A model generated the notes under the pieces. The model made no database searches. It had not been told where the DNA came from and saw nothing but the letters and a program-made list of their open reading frames with translations. Positions 32,848 to 40,655 of a stretch of 64,000 nucleotides of DNA are shown here, piece after piece (within the stretch, counting starts at the first letter, position 1; every line of letters begins with the position of its first letter). The position numbers were made by a program, and so were the translations under genes. Source of the DNA: Oscillospiraceae bacterium (lineage in GTDB: Bacteria; Bacillota; Clostridia; Oscillospirales; Ruminococcaceae); the NCBI GenBank assembly GCA_009778065.1, contig WRKM01000002.1, positions 1 to 64,000 of the forward strand, given 5' to 3'.

Positions 32848-32932
32848 AAAGGACGAAATTAAAAACCTCAATAAATGTCTTGACAAATTGAAATATGTAT
32901 GAAAAAAGTCGGGGCTTTATCCCGACTTTTTT
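32848..32932 (+). ncRNA. Candidate ~85-nt small RNA
   Basis: Bounded by the promoter at 32813-32841 and a perfect 12-bp terminator stem, AAAAAAGTCGGG (32902-32913) with CCCGACTTTTTT (32921-32932). No ORF with an SD lies inside. The hairpin also serves as the terminator of guaA on the minus strand. Confidence 0.45.
32902..32932. terminator. Bidirectional terminator after guaA
   Basis: 12-bp perfect stem with A6 before and T6 after, 55 bp beyond the guaA stop (minus) and at the end of the candidate sRNA (plus). Confidence 0.88.
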
Positions 32933-32986
32933 CATGCTATGGTGGGAATACAAAAGGTGATTGTTCCCCATAAATGGCTTAAATCC

Positions 32987-33973
32987 CTATTCCCATTCAA
33001 TAGTTCCCGGCGGCTTATCCGTAATATCATAAACCACCCTGCTTATGCCGATGCCCCCTCGGGGGACTACCTCGCTTGTTATACGTGCCGATACCTTTTC
33101 TAATACCTCATACGGGAGCCTCGCGAATCGGGCGGTGACTAAATCCACGGTATTCACCGCTCGCAGTGCCGCGATATAACCGTAGGTTCGCATACCGTCC
33201 TTTACCCCCACTGAACGCATATCGGTAAGAACCGCAAAATATTGATTAATGTCTGTATTTAACCCCGCCGCCGCTATTTCTTCACGGTAAATATAATCTG
33301 CATCTCTTAAAACGTCTAAGCGTTCCTTCGTAACCTCGCCAATCACGCGAATCGCAAGCCCCGGACCGGGGAAGGGTTGTCGTTTTGTTATATAATCGGG
33401 CAAGCCGAGTATCGCGCTTATTTCGCGTACCTCGTTTTTATACAGTTCTCGAACCGGCTCAATTATACCTTTAAATTTTATACTTTCGGGTAATCCGCCG
33501 ACGTTGTGATGTGATTTTACGGCGGCTTTTCCGTCTTTGTTTTCACTTTCGATTACATCGGTATAAATTGTCCCCTGCGCTAAGAAATCTACCACGCCTA
33601 TTTTCTTCGCCTGCTCTTCAAAAACCCGAATAAACTCCTCTCCTATGAGCTTTCGTTTTTGCTCAGGCTCGCTCACGCCTTTAACCTTCGCTAAGAACCT
33701 TTCCTCGGCGTCAACTGTAATTAACTCCAAGTCCCAATCGGCGAAAGCGTTTTTTACTTCGTTTGCCTCGTTTTTCCGCATAAAGCCGTGGTCTACTAAA
33801 ATGCAGGTCAATTTAACGCCCGCCTTAGACAAAAGCGCGGCAGATACCGAACAATCTACTCCACCCGAAAGCGCGAGCAAAACCCGTCCTCCTCCGACTG
33901 TTTCTCTGATTTTTACAATCTGCTTTTCAATGTATTCTTCGGCGGAAATTTGTGGTATTCTTAAAACTTTCAT
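32987..33973 (-). CDS. guaA: GMP synthase ATP-pyrophosphatase subunit (no glutaminase domain)
   Basis: 328 aa from ATG 33973 (AGAGGA upstream). Amination of XMP to GMP. The PP-loop [82 protein letters not shown] and the C-terminal KPPGTIEWE are the conserved ATP-PPase and dimerisation elements of GMP synthase. The class-I glutamine amidotransferase domain found in most bacterial GuaA (about 190 residues) is absent. Either a separate glutaminase is encoded elsewhere, as in archaea, or the enzyme uses ammonia. The PP-loop has Cys where Ser is usual (SGGVDS). Confidence 0.92.
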   Translation of the reverse strand: MKVLRIPQISAEEYIEKQIVKIRETVGGGRVLLALSGGVDCSVSAALLSKAGVKLTCILVDHGFMRKNEANEVKNAFADWDLELITVDAEERFLAKVKGVSEPEQKRKLIGEEFIRVFEEQAKKIGVVDFLAQGTIYTDVIESENKDGKAAVKSHHNVGGLPESIKFKGIIEPVRELYKNEVREISAILGLPDYITKRQPFPGPGLAIRVIGEVTKERLDVLRDADYIYREEIAAAGLNTDINQYFAVLTDMRSVGVKDGMRTYGYIAALRAVNTVDLVTARFARLPYEVLEKVSARITSEVVPRGGIGISRVVYDITDKPPGTIEWE

Positions 33974-34034
33974 GACTTTTTCCTCTCTTTTTCTTTTCAT
34001 TTTACCATATTCGGGAAAAAAAAGCAATATTTAC

Positions 34035-34063
34035 TTGCAAAATAGGTTATCATATTCTATAAT
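34035..34063 (+). promoter_or_regulatory. Promoter upstream of the 34-40.6 kb gene string
   Basis: TTGCAA (34035-34040), 17 bp, TATAAT (34058-34063), 47 bp before the ATG at 34111. No further promoter was evident before trpE, so it may drive the trp genes too. Confidence 0.65.
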
Positions 34064-34110
34064 ATATATTAGGGGCGGTTATCAGTCGTCCGTAAAATAA
34101 AGGATATGTT

Positions 34111-35265
34111 ATGAAAATTACGTTAAGAGGCGAACCCTTTATTAATAAAAATAACCCCGCTTTTATTGAAAGTGTCGAGGGTGAGATGGTTGACGCCGAA
34201 ACGAGACGCCTTACACAAAAATACAATATAAGTATATATGAGCTTATTTTAATTGACGCGAGACCTTTGTACTCGTTTAGGGTGAACACCAAAACCAAAT
34301 CAGAGAATGAGGCGCGGCGGCTACTTCTTTTTAAATCTATCCTGAGGGGTAAGCGAATTTATTTCATTCGGCTTTTTCTGAGTAACGATTGCCTTGAATT
34401 TTCTTTGCCCGAACAGGTCACATTTGAAATCGAGAAACCCGACTGTAAAAGCCTGCGAAAGCTTAATAACCGCTTCGGGAAAAAGCAGAAAACCGCTTCT
34501 CTGAAGAAAGAGCATATAAAAAAAATAGCGGGCTATCTCGCCGAAATAAATAAGGAAACGCTAAAAGGGCTTATTTCTTGTGCTAAACGAGATTTCGATT
34601 TCATTTTTCATTTTAACAGCGAGATGTTTCACCATAATATTAGCACTAAGGGCTTGTCTTTCACGAAAGAGAACGTGACAGGGATATATGAGCAGGAAAA
34701 ATACACAAAAATACTCGACCTCTCCGATGCGAGGGAACGAATGGGTTTCATCTCCCTTTACGCCATTACCTTTTACGGTCTTGAGCTTGACGACCTTTAC
34801 TCGGTAGACGGGATTTTCGCGTTACAGCCGAACCGTGAAAACGATGAGAAAAAACGTATGGCGGGACGCGAGGTGTTTGAACTCGTGTTCGGTGAAGAAT
34901 GCGAGGAGATTCAAGCCCGTGTACTCAAAATGGCAACGGCTCTGAAAAACCTGCCCCTACCCGAAATATCCGTCAACATCACAAGCGCGGTGAAGAAAAA
35001 CTACACGCTGTACTGCGGTATAGGCGACATCGGACGCGCTTTTTCAAGGTTGGTTTTAAGCGATGACGAGAGCATAGCCGATGCAATCAAAATAGCGCAA
35101 AGGGTTTCTTTCTATAAAAAACTTGAAAAATACTATGACGAGCTCTCGACAGGCGCGATAAGCCCTGATTTTGAGAAAAGCGAGATTTATAAAGGCGTCA
35201 TGAACCTCGCAAATGCGGCGCAGGGGAAAAAGACAGCAGGAGAATTAGTATTTTCGATTAAATAA
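34111..35265 (+). CDS. Hypothetical protein, unrecognised
   Basis: 384 aa, no signal peptide or membrane segment, not recognised. The middle is Lys-rich (KLNNRFGKKQKTASLKKEHIKKIAGYL). It has predicted alpha/beta character with motifs such as SLYAITFYGLELDDLYSVDGIFAL and YCGIGDIGRAFSRLVLSDDESIADAI, but none points to a known activity. SD AAAGGA precedes the ATG. It is 20 bp upstream of the SUFU-domain gene and probably shares its transcript with it and the trp genes. Confidence 0.75.
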   Translation: MKITLRGEPFINKNNPAFIESVEGEMVDAETRRLTQKYNISIYELILIDARPLYSFRVNTKTKSENEARRLLLFKSILRGKRIYFIRLFLSNDCLEFSLPEQVTFEIEKPDCKSLRKLNNRFGKKQKTASLKKEHIKKIAGYLAEINKETLKGLISCAKRDFDFIFHFNSEMFHHNISTKGLSFTKENVTGIYEQEKYTKILDLSDARERMGFISLYAITFYGLELDDLYSVDGIFALQPNRENDEKKRMAGREVFELVFGEECEEIQARVLKMATALKNLPLPEISVNITSAVKKNYTLYCGIGDIGRAFSRLVLSDDESIADAIKIAQRVSFYKKLEKYYDELSTGAISPDFEKSEIYKGVMNLANAAQGKKTAGELVFSIK

Positions 35266-35285
35266 AGCTTAAACAGAGGTAATGA

Positions 35286-35957
35286 ATGTCAGAATCTGAA
35301 AAAACCGTCGCGGCAATCTACAGCCGCGAGCAGTCAGAAAAACTCGGTAAACACATAATCAAGTATTTCGGTGAGCCTTCATCTATAATTAAAGAGGACA
35401 TACCCGGCGATGTATGCGTGGATATTTACATAATAGAGCCTAACGAATTAAGCGAAGCTTACACGCTTTTGACAGTCGGGGCGGGGGCGTTAATAATGGA
35501 TATACCCGACGAATACGAGCATCCTGTTAATTCAAGAAGAGCCGAGTTTCTTATCAGACTCCCCGAAACCTGGGAGTTTCCCGATGATTTAGCCAGTATG
35601 GATGAATCCGATGAAAATTGGTACTGGCCTGTCAGATGGCTCAAAAACATAGCAAAAAGACCCGCCTCTTTTAAAACATGGCTTGGTTGGGGTCATACGG
35701 TGCAGAGCGAGGGCGGCTCCTTTGCCGAGAATACGGGCTTTTGCTGTATGCTTGTCGAAATGCCGCACAGGTTCGCAAACGGAGCCTTCAAAGCCGATAT
35801 AGGCGAATATGAGCATGTGCATTTTTATCAGCTTTTACCGCTCTACAGAGAAGAAATGGATTACAAGCTCCAAAACGGTACACAGGCACTCACAGAATTA
35901 TTCGGTGATGATTTTTCGGACATTGTCGATATTGACAGGGAGAATTATTGCGAGTAA
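35286..35957 (+). CDS. Suppressor of fused (SUFU) domain protein
   Basis: 223 aa. Residues about 25-215 match the SUFU domain: VDIYIIEPNELSEAYTLLTVGAGALIMDIP, RRAEFLIRLPETWEFPDDLASMDESDENWYWPVRWLKNIAKRP, GHTVQS, YEHVHFYQLLPLYREEMDYKLQNG. Bacterial SUFU proteins are usually immunity or accessory proteins, often in polymorphic toxin loci, but no toxin is adjacent here. It lies between an unrecognised gene and trpE, in the same direction with short gaps. Confidence 0.88.
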   Translation: MSESEKTVAAIYSREQSEKLGKHIIKYFGEPSSIIKEDIPGDVCVDIYIIEPNELSEAYTLLTVGAGALIMDIPDEYEHPVNSRRAEFLIRLPETWEFPDDLASMDESDENWYWPVRWLKNIAKRPASFKTWLGWGHTVQSEGGSFAENTGFCCMLVEMPHRFANGAFKADIGEYEHVHFYQLLPLYREEMDYKLQNGTQALTELFGDDFSDIVDIDRENYCE

Positions 35958-36002
35958 GTTATTAAAAAATTATTTATGGTTTGTCGGAAGGAGAGCGATT
36001 TT

Positions 36003-37412
36003 ATGTTTAAACCCTCTTTAGAGGAGACGAAAAAAATAGCACGGGGCTATAACTGCGTCCCTATTTACCGTGAGGTGTATTCAGACTCGGTAACGCCCAT
36101 CGAGGTCATGAGGCGGCTGAAAAAACACAGTAAGCAATGCTTTATCCTCGAAAGTGTTGAAGATAGGGTAAAATGGGGGCGTTATACCTTTTTAGGCTTT
36201 AATCCGAGACCGGAAACAATAACAGAGCCGAATCGGCTAAAAGAGGTAATAGAAGAAAACCGCTCCCCCCGAATGGAAGGTCTGCCGACATTTACGGGCG
36301 GGTTGGTCGGATATTTTTCATATGAATATATAACCGGAACGGAACCCGACTTAAAGCTTAATACAAAAGACGAGGAGAGCTTTAAGGATTTCGATTTAAT
36401 GCTGTTTGATAAAATCATAGCGTTCGATAATCTGAGGCAGAAAATTTTACTTATAGCCAACGCTAAAACCGACAATCTTGAGGAAAACTACAAAAAAGCC
36501 ACAGCGGATTTAGATGAGATTTACCGTATTATTACGGTCGGAGACGCCGCCCCAATCGCGCCGCTGAAACTGCTTTCTCCTTTTCGTGAGCTTTTCGATA
36601 AGGAAAAATACGGCTCAATGGTAGAGCGGGCTAAAAAATACATTTATGAGGGCGATATTTTTCAGGTCGTGTTGTCGAATCGGCTCGATGCGGATGCAGA
36701 GGGCAGTTTGTTCGACGCATACAGGGTTTTACGGACAATAAACCCCTCGCCGTATATGTTTTATTTCGGGAGCGATGATGTAGAAATCGCGGGTGCGTCG
36801 CCTGAAACATTAGTTAAGCTTACCGGCGGCGAATTACTTACTTTTCCGCTCGCGGGAAGCCGACCGAGAGGTAAAACAGCCGAGGAAGACCTGTCGCTCG
36901 AAAAGGAATTGCTCGCAGACGAAAAAGAGCTTGCAGAGCATAATATGCTGGTGGATTTAGGGCGAAACGACTTAGGAAAAATCAGTGAGTTCGGCAGTGT
37001 CGAGGTCGAGAGCTATATGAATATAGTGCGTTTTTCTCACATTATGCACATAGCATCTACAGTAAAGGGTAAAATCCGTCCCGACAAAACCGCCATAGAC
37101 GCAATAAATGCGGTACTTCCTGCGGGGACACTTTCAGGTGCGCCGAAGCTCCGCGCCTGTGAGATAATCGCAGAACTTGAAAATAATTGCAGGGGAATCT
37201 ACGGCGGCGCACTCGGTTATATAGCTTTTACAGGCGATATGGATGTCTGCATTTCGATAAGATTGGCATATAAGAAAAATAATAAAGTCTACGTTCGCTC
37301 CGGGGCGGGAATCGTCGCGGACAGCGTACCCGAAAAAGAGTATGAAGAATGTGTAAATAAAGCTAAAGCGGTTTTAAACGCGCTGAAAGAGTCGGAAGGC
37401 GGTGTAAAATAA
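36003..37412 (+). CDS. trpE: Anthranilate synthase component I
   Basis: 469 aa from ATG 36003 (GGAAGGAGAG upstream). Converts chorismate to anthranilate with ammonia from TrpG. The N-terminal regulatory domain contains the tryptophan-binding LES motif (FILESVEDRVKWGRYTFLG). The catalytic domain has YEGDIFQVVLSNRL, NPSPYMFYF, GASPETLVKL, PLAGSRPRGKT, ADEKELAEHNMLVDLGRNDLGKI and PAGTLSGAPK. It should be feedback-inhibited by tryptophan. Only 45 bp separate it from the SUFU gene, so there is no room for a classical trp attenuator. Overlaps trpG by one base. Confidence 0.96.
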   Translation: MFKPSLEETKKIARGYNCVPIYREVYSDSVTPIEVMRRLKKHSKQCFILESVEDRVKWGRYTFLGFNPRPETITEPNRLKEVIEENRSPRMEGLPTFTGGLVGYFSYEYITGTEPDLKLNTKDEESFKDFDLMLFDKIIAFDNLRQKILLIANAKTDNLEENYKKATADLDEIYRIITVGDAAPIAPLKLLSPFRELFDKEKYGSMVERAKKYIYEGDIFQVVLSNRLDADAEGSLFDAYRVLRTINPSPYMFYFGSDDVEIAGASPETLVKLTGGELLTFPLAGSRPRGKTAEEDLSLEKELLADEKELAEHNMLVDLGRNDLGKISEFGSVEVESYMNIVRFSHIMHIASTVKGKIRPDKTAIDAINAVLPAGTLSGAPKLRACEIIAELENNCRGIYGGALGYIAFTGDMDVCISIRLAYKKNNKVYVRSGAGIVADSVPEKEYEECVNKAKAVLNALKESEGGVK

Positions 37413-38005
37413 TGCTCCTGTTAATCGACAATTATGACAGCTTTTCGTATAACCTCTATCAAGCTGTTGGCGCAATCAATCCGCAAATCGAGGTTCGGAG
37501 GAACGACAAAATCACGGTAGCGCAGATTTTAGAGCTGAACCCCTCACACATTATACTTTCGCCCGGACCCGGAAAACCCGAAAACGCAGGAATATGTATA
37601 GACGTAATAAAGCAGTTAGGGGACAAAATCCCGATTCTGGGGGTTTGTTTAGGGCATCAGGCTATATGTGAGGCTTATGGCGGGGTGGTTTCTTATGCAC
37701 GCGAGTTAATGCACGGTAAACAGTCGGAAATCGAAATTGTCCCCGAATGTCCTATATTCAAAGGTTTACCGAAGACTATAAAAGCCGCGCGGTATCATTC
37801 TTTAGCGGCTGTACCGGAAACACTGCCCGATGTTTTGGAAATTACCGCCCGTACTATCCGTACTATGGACGGGGAGCATGAAATCATGGCAGTCAGTCAC
37901 AGGGATTTTAAGGTTTACGGGGTGCAGTTCCATCCCGAATCCATATTAACACCGCACGGAGACAAAATAATTCAGAACTTTATTAAGGAGAAACGGCATG
38001 ATTAA
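37412..38005 (+). CDS. trpG: Anthranilate synthase component II (glutamine amidotransferase)
   Basis: 197 aa class-I amidotransferase that supplies ammonia to TrpE. LLIDNYDSFSYNLYQ at the start, LSPGPGKPENAGI oxyanion region, nucleophilic Cys in LGVCLGHQAICEAYGG, and His-Glu of the triad in VQFHPES. Stop and start overlap with trpE (TAATG) and 8 bp with trpD. It may also serve para-aminobenzoate synthesis, as in other Firmicutes, but none of those genes is adjacent. Confidence 0.96.
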   Translation: MLLLIDNYDSFSYNLYQAVGAINPQIEVRRNDKITVAQILELNPSHIILSPGPGKPENAGICIDVIKQLGDKIPILGVCLGHQAICEAYGGVVSYARELMHGKQSEIEIVPECPIFKGLPKTIKAARYHSLAAVPETLPDVLEITARTIRTMDGEHEIMAVSHRDFKVYGVQFHPESILTPHGDKIIQNFIKEKRHD

Positions 38006-39023
38006 AGAAGCAATAATAAAAGCGTCAAAAAAGGAAGACCTCTCATATGAAGAAGCCCATACCGTAATGGACGAAATCATGAAAGGCGAAGCCAGTCAGA
38101 TACAAATGGCGGCTTATCTCACGGCTATGTCGGTAAAAGGGGAGACCATCGACGAAATATCGGGTTCGGCGGCAGGAATGAGAAGTCACTGTATACGCCT
38201 CTTACATCATGTAGATGTTCTCGAAATCGTAGGTACCGGCGGCGATAATTCAAACACCTTTAACATCTCTACGACCTCCGCTATAGTCACCTCGGCGGCG
38301 GGGATTCCCGTGGCGAAGCACGGAAACCGCGCGGCGTCCAGTAAATGCGGGGCGGCGGACGTCTTAGAAGCACTCGGAGTAAACATAATAGCCACGCCTG
38401 AAAAAAGTCTCGAAATGTTAAAAAGCATTAACCTCTGCTTTTTATTCGCGCAGAATTATCACATAGCCATGAAATACGTAGCTCCCGTGCGTAAAGAACT
38501 CGGCATACGTACAATTTTTAATGTTTTAGGTCCTTTAGTAAATCCTGCGGGTGCGAATAAAGAATTGCTCGGTGTTTATGAAGAATACCTTGTTGAGCCT
38601 ATGGCACACGTACTCTCAAACCTCGGAGTTACCAACGCTTTAGTCGTACACGGGCGTGACGGACTTGACGAAATTTCTATGAGTGCGGAAACGGTGGTCT
38701 GCGAAATACGGGATAAAGAGTTAAAATCATATGTAATTACACCTGAGATGTTCGGGTTTAAGCGGTGCGACAAGAGCGAGCTTGTCGGCGGCAGTCCCGC
38801 CGAAAATGCGGAAATTACCCGTGAAGTATTAAGAGGAAAAGGCGGCGCGAAAAAAGATGCGGTGGTGTTTAATTCCGGCGCGGCAATTTATATAGCCAAG
38901 CCCGAACTCGGCTTTGAAGGCGCTGTAAAGACCGCGTCCGAAATTATAGAAAGCGGCAGAGGCATGGAACAGCTCGAAAGATTTATAAAAAGTTCACGGG
39001 CGAGCGGGGAAGGGAATATTTAA
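37998..39023 (+). CDS. trpD: Anthranilate phosphoribosyltransferase
   Basis: 341 aa. Transfers phosphoribosyl from PRPP to anthranilate. Conserved GTGGDNSNTFNISTTSAIVTSAAGIPVAKHGNRAASSKCGAADVLEALG contains the PRPP- and anthranilate-binding loops. NVLGPLVNPAG and VVHGRDGLDEIS complete the family pattern. SD AAGGAGAAACGGC precedes the ATG within the end of trpG. Length normal. Confidence 0.96.
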   Translation: MIKEAIIKASKKEDLSYEEAHTVMDEIMKGEASQIQMAAYLTAMSVKGETIDEISGSAAGMRSHCIRLLHHVDVLEIVGTGGDNSNTFNISTTSAIVTSAAGIPVAKHGNRAASSKCGAADVLEALGVNIIATPEKSLEMLKSINLCFLFAQNYHIAMKYVAPVRKELGIRTIFNVLGPLVNPAGANKELLGVYEEYLVEPMAHVLSNLGVTNALVVHGRDGLDEISMSAETVVCEIRDKELKSYVITPEMFGFKRCDKSELVGGSPAENAEITREVLRGKGGAKKDAVVFNSGAAIYIAKPELGFEGAVKTASEIIESGRGMEQLERFIKSSRASGEGNI

Positions 39024-39029
39024 TTTAAA

Positions 39030-39800
39030 ATGACAATACTTGATGAAATTGCCACTAAAACGAAAATCCGCGTAGAGGCGCGAAAGGCGGCTGTACCTTT
39101 AAAAGAATTGGAAAACAAATTGAGAATAAGGCGCGGTTTTGCTTTTGAAAACGCGCTGAAGGCAGACGGGTTGTCTTTTATCTGCGAGGTAAAAAAAGCG
39201 TCGCCGTCAAAAGGCATAATCGCAGAGGATTTTCCGTATATTAAAATCGCCCGCGAGTATGAAGAAGCGGGTGCGGCGGCGATTTCGGTATTGACCGAAC
39301 CTGAGTATTTTTTGGGCAGTGACGTTTATCTCGCGGAAATATCGAAAATTTCGGGAATACCTGTTTTAAGAAAAGATTTTACTGTCGATGAATATCAGAT
39401 TTACGAGGCGGCTTCTTTAGGTGCGTCTGCGGTTTTATTAATAGCGGCTCTGCTCGATACCGATAGGCTCAAGAACTATATAAAAATCGCCGACGCTTTA
39501 GGGCTGTCTTCGCTCGTTGAAACACGTGACGAAGCGGAAATACATTCTGCTCTAAAGGCAGATGCGCGTATAATCGGTGTAAATAACCGTAATCTTAAAA
39601 CCTTTGAAGTAGATATACGCCTTACGGCTCGGTTACGCGCTTTTGTCCCTGATAATATAATCTTTGTCGCCGAGAGCGGAATACAAGACTATGAGGACAT
39701 TAAACTGCTCGGAAAAGTTGATGCCGTGCTTATCGGGGAAACGCTGATGCGGAGCAGTGACAAAAAAACAGAACTGATTAAGCTGAAGGGAAGCGCATGA
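39030..39800 (+). CDS. trpC: Indole-3-glycerol-phosphate synthase
   Basis: 256 aa TIM barrel. FICEVKKASPSKGIIAEDF (phosphate-binding and catalytic Lys region), AAAISVLTEPEYFLGS, PVLRKDFTVDEYQIYEAASLGASAVLLI, IGVNNRNLKTFEVD and FVAESGI are all present. Ring-closes CdRP to indole-3-glycerol phosphate. Separate from TrpF (no fusion). Starts 7 bp after trpD and overlaps trpF by 4 bp. Confidence 0.96.
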   Translation: MTILDEIATKTKIRVEARKAAVPLKELENKLRIRRGFAFENALKADGLSFICEVKKASPSKGIIAEDFPYIKIAREYEEAGAAAISVLTEPEYFLGSDVYLAEISKISGIPVLRKDFTVDEYQIYEAASLGASAVLLIAALLDTDRLKNYIKIADALGLSSLVETRDEAEIHSALKADARIIGVNNRNLKTFEVDIRLTARLRAFVPDNIIFVAESGIQDYEDIKLLGKVDAVLIGETLMRSSDKKTELIKLKGSA

Positions 39801-40393
39801 AAATAAAAATCTGCGGACTTTTTCGTCCTGCCGACATCGATTTTGTAAATGAGGCTCTGCCCGATTTCGTCGGCTTTGTCTTCGCTGAAAGCAGACGGCA
39901 AATAACGCCTGAGACAGCGCGTGAATTTAAAAAGCGGCTCGCGCCGCAAATCGCCGCCGTCGGCGTGTTCGTTAATGCTGAGACTGATGAAATATTGCGG
40001 CTTTTTGAAGAGAAAATAATAGATATAGCCCAGCTTCACGGAAATGAGGATGCGCAGTATATCAAGAATTTAAAAAAGCTTAGCGACCTGCTTATAATAA
40101 AAGCTGTATCTGTCGGGTGCGAAAAATCCGATTTTCCCGGCTTTCCCGGCTTCCCGAAAAACGCCGATTATTTTCTATTCGATAACGGTACGGGCGGTAC
40201 GGGACAGGCGTTCGACTGGGAGAAAATCCCCGCTGTAAATAAACCATATTTTTTAGCGGGAGGAATCGGACTGCACAATATAAAAGACGCAGTAGAGCTT
40301 CGTCCCTACTGCATAGATTTAAGCGGCGGCGCGGAAACGGGCGGCGTAAAAGACAGAGAAAAAATAATACAGCTCGTAAGAGCTGTACGCTAA
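39797..40393 (+). CDS. trpF: Phosphoribosylanthranilate isomerase
   Basis: 198 aa small TIM barrel. KICGLFRPADIDFVNE has the catalytic Cys in the KICG motif. FVGFVFAESRRQITPE, VGVFVN, QLHGNED, FDNGTGGTGQAFDW (catalytic Asp) and FLAGGIGLHNIKDAV complete the family pattern. Translationally coupled to trpC. The trp set ends here: trpB and trpA do not follow, so tryptophan synthase must be elsewhere or tryptophan synthesis is incomplete. Confidence 0.95.
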   Translation: MKIKICGLFRPADIDFVNEALPDFVGFVFAESRRQITPETAREFKKRLAPQIAAVGVFVNAETDEILRLFEEKIIDIAQLHGNEDAQYIKNLKKLSDLLIIKAVSVGCEKSDFPGFPGFPKNADYFLFDNGTGGTGQAFDWEKIPAVNKPYFLAGGIGLHNIKDAVELRPYCIDLSGGAETGGVKDREKIIQLVRAVR

Positions 40394-40412
40394 AGAAAGG
40401 AGGTAAGTTAAA

Positions 40413-40592
40413 ATGTCACGAGAAACTGACGCTATACTTCAATCAATTCTTTATCATCACAGAAAAGCTAAAATAAATTCGGGTACAATAGACGATTGTA
40501 TACGTGCCGTAGAAGCCATGTGTACCAAGGAGAATTTAGACGCAATCGAAGCGTTACTCGCAAAAGAAAGAGAAGAGCTTGAAAAAAAATAG
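40413..40592 (+). CDS. Small hypothetical protein after trpF
   Basis: 59 aa, 19 bp after trpF and with a very strong SD (AAGGAGG, 40398-40404). MSRETDAILQSILYHHRKAKI is followed by SGTIDDCIRAVEAMCTKENLDAIEALLAKEREELEKK: helical, soluble, no recognised domain. It is the last gene before the terminator at 40601. The strong SD and operon position support it being real. Confidence 0.65.
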   Translation: MSRETDAILQSILYHHRKAKINSGTIDDCIRAVEAMCTKENLDAIEALLAKEREELEKK

Positions 40593-40600
40593 TAAAAAAT

Positions 40601-40626
40601 GAGACCGCTTTAATTTAAGCGGTCTC
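40601..40626. terminator. Bidirectional terminator after the trp operon
   Basis: GAGACCGCTTTAA and TTAAGCGGTCTC, perfect 12-bp stem, followed by AAAATTTTTATA. It is shared with the convergent secreted-protein gene at 40656. Confidence 0.88.
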
Positions 40627-40655
40627 AAAATTTTTATATTGCCTTTTTTAAAACT

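Noticed and set aside
35958-36002. trp attenuator or T-box before trpE
   Set aside because: Only 45 bp between SUFU and trpE; no leader peptide with Trp codons or T-box core was found.
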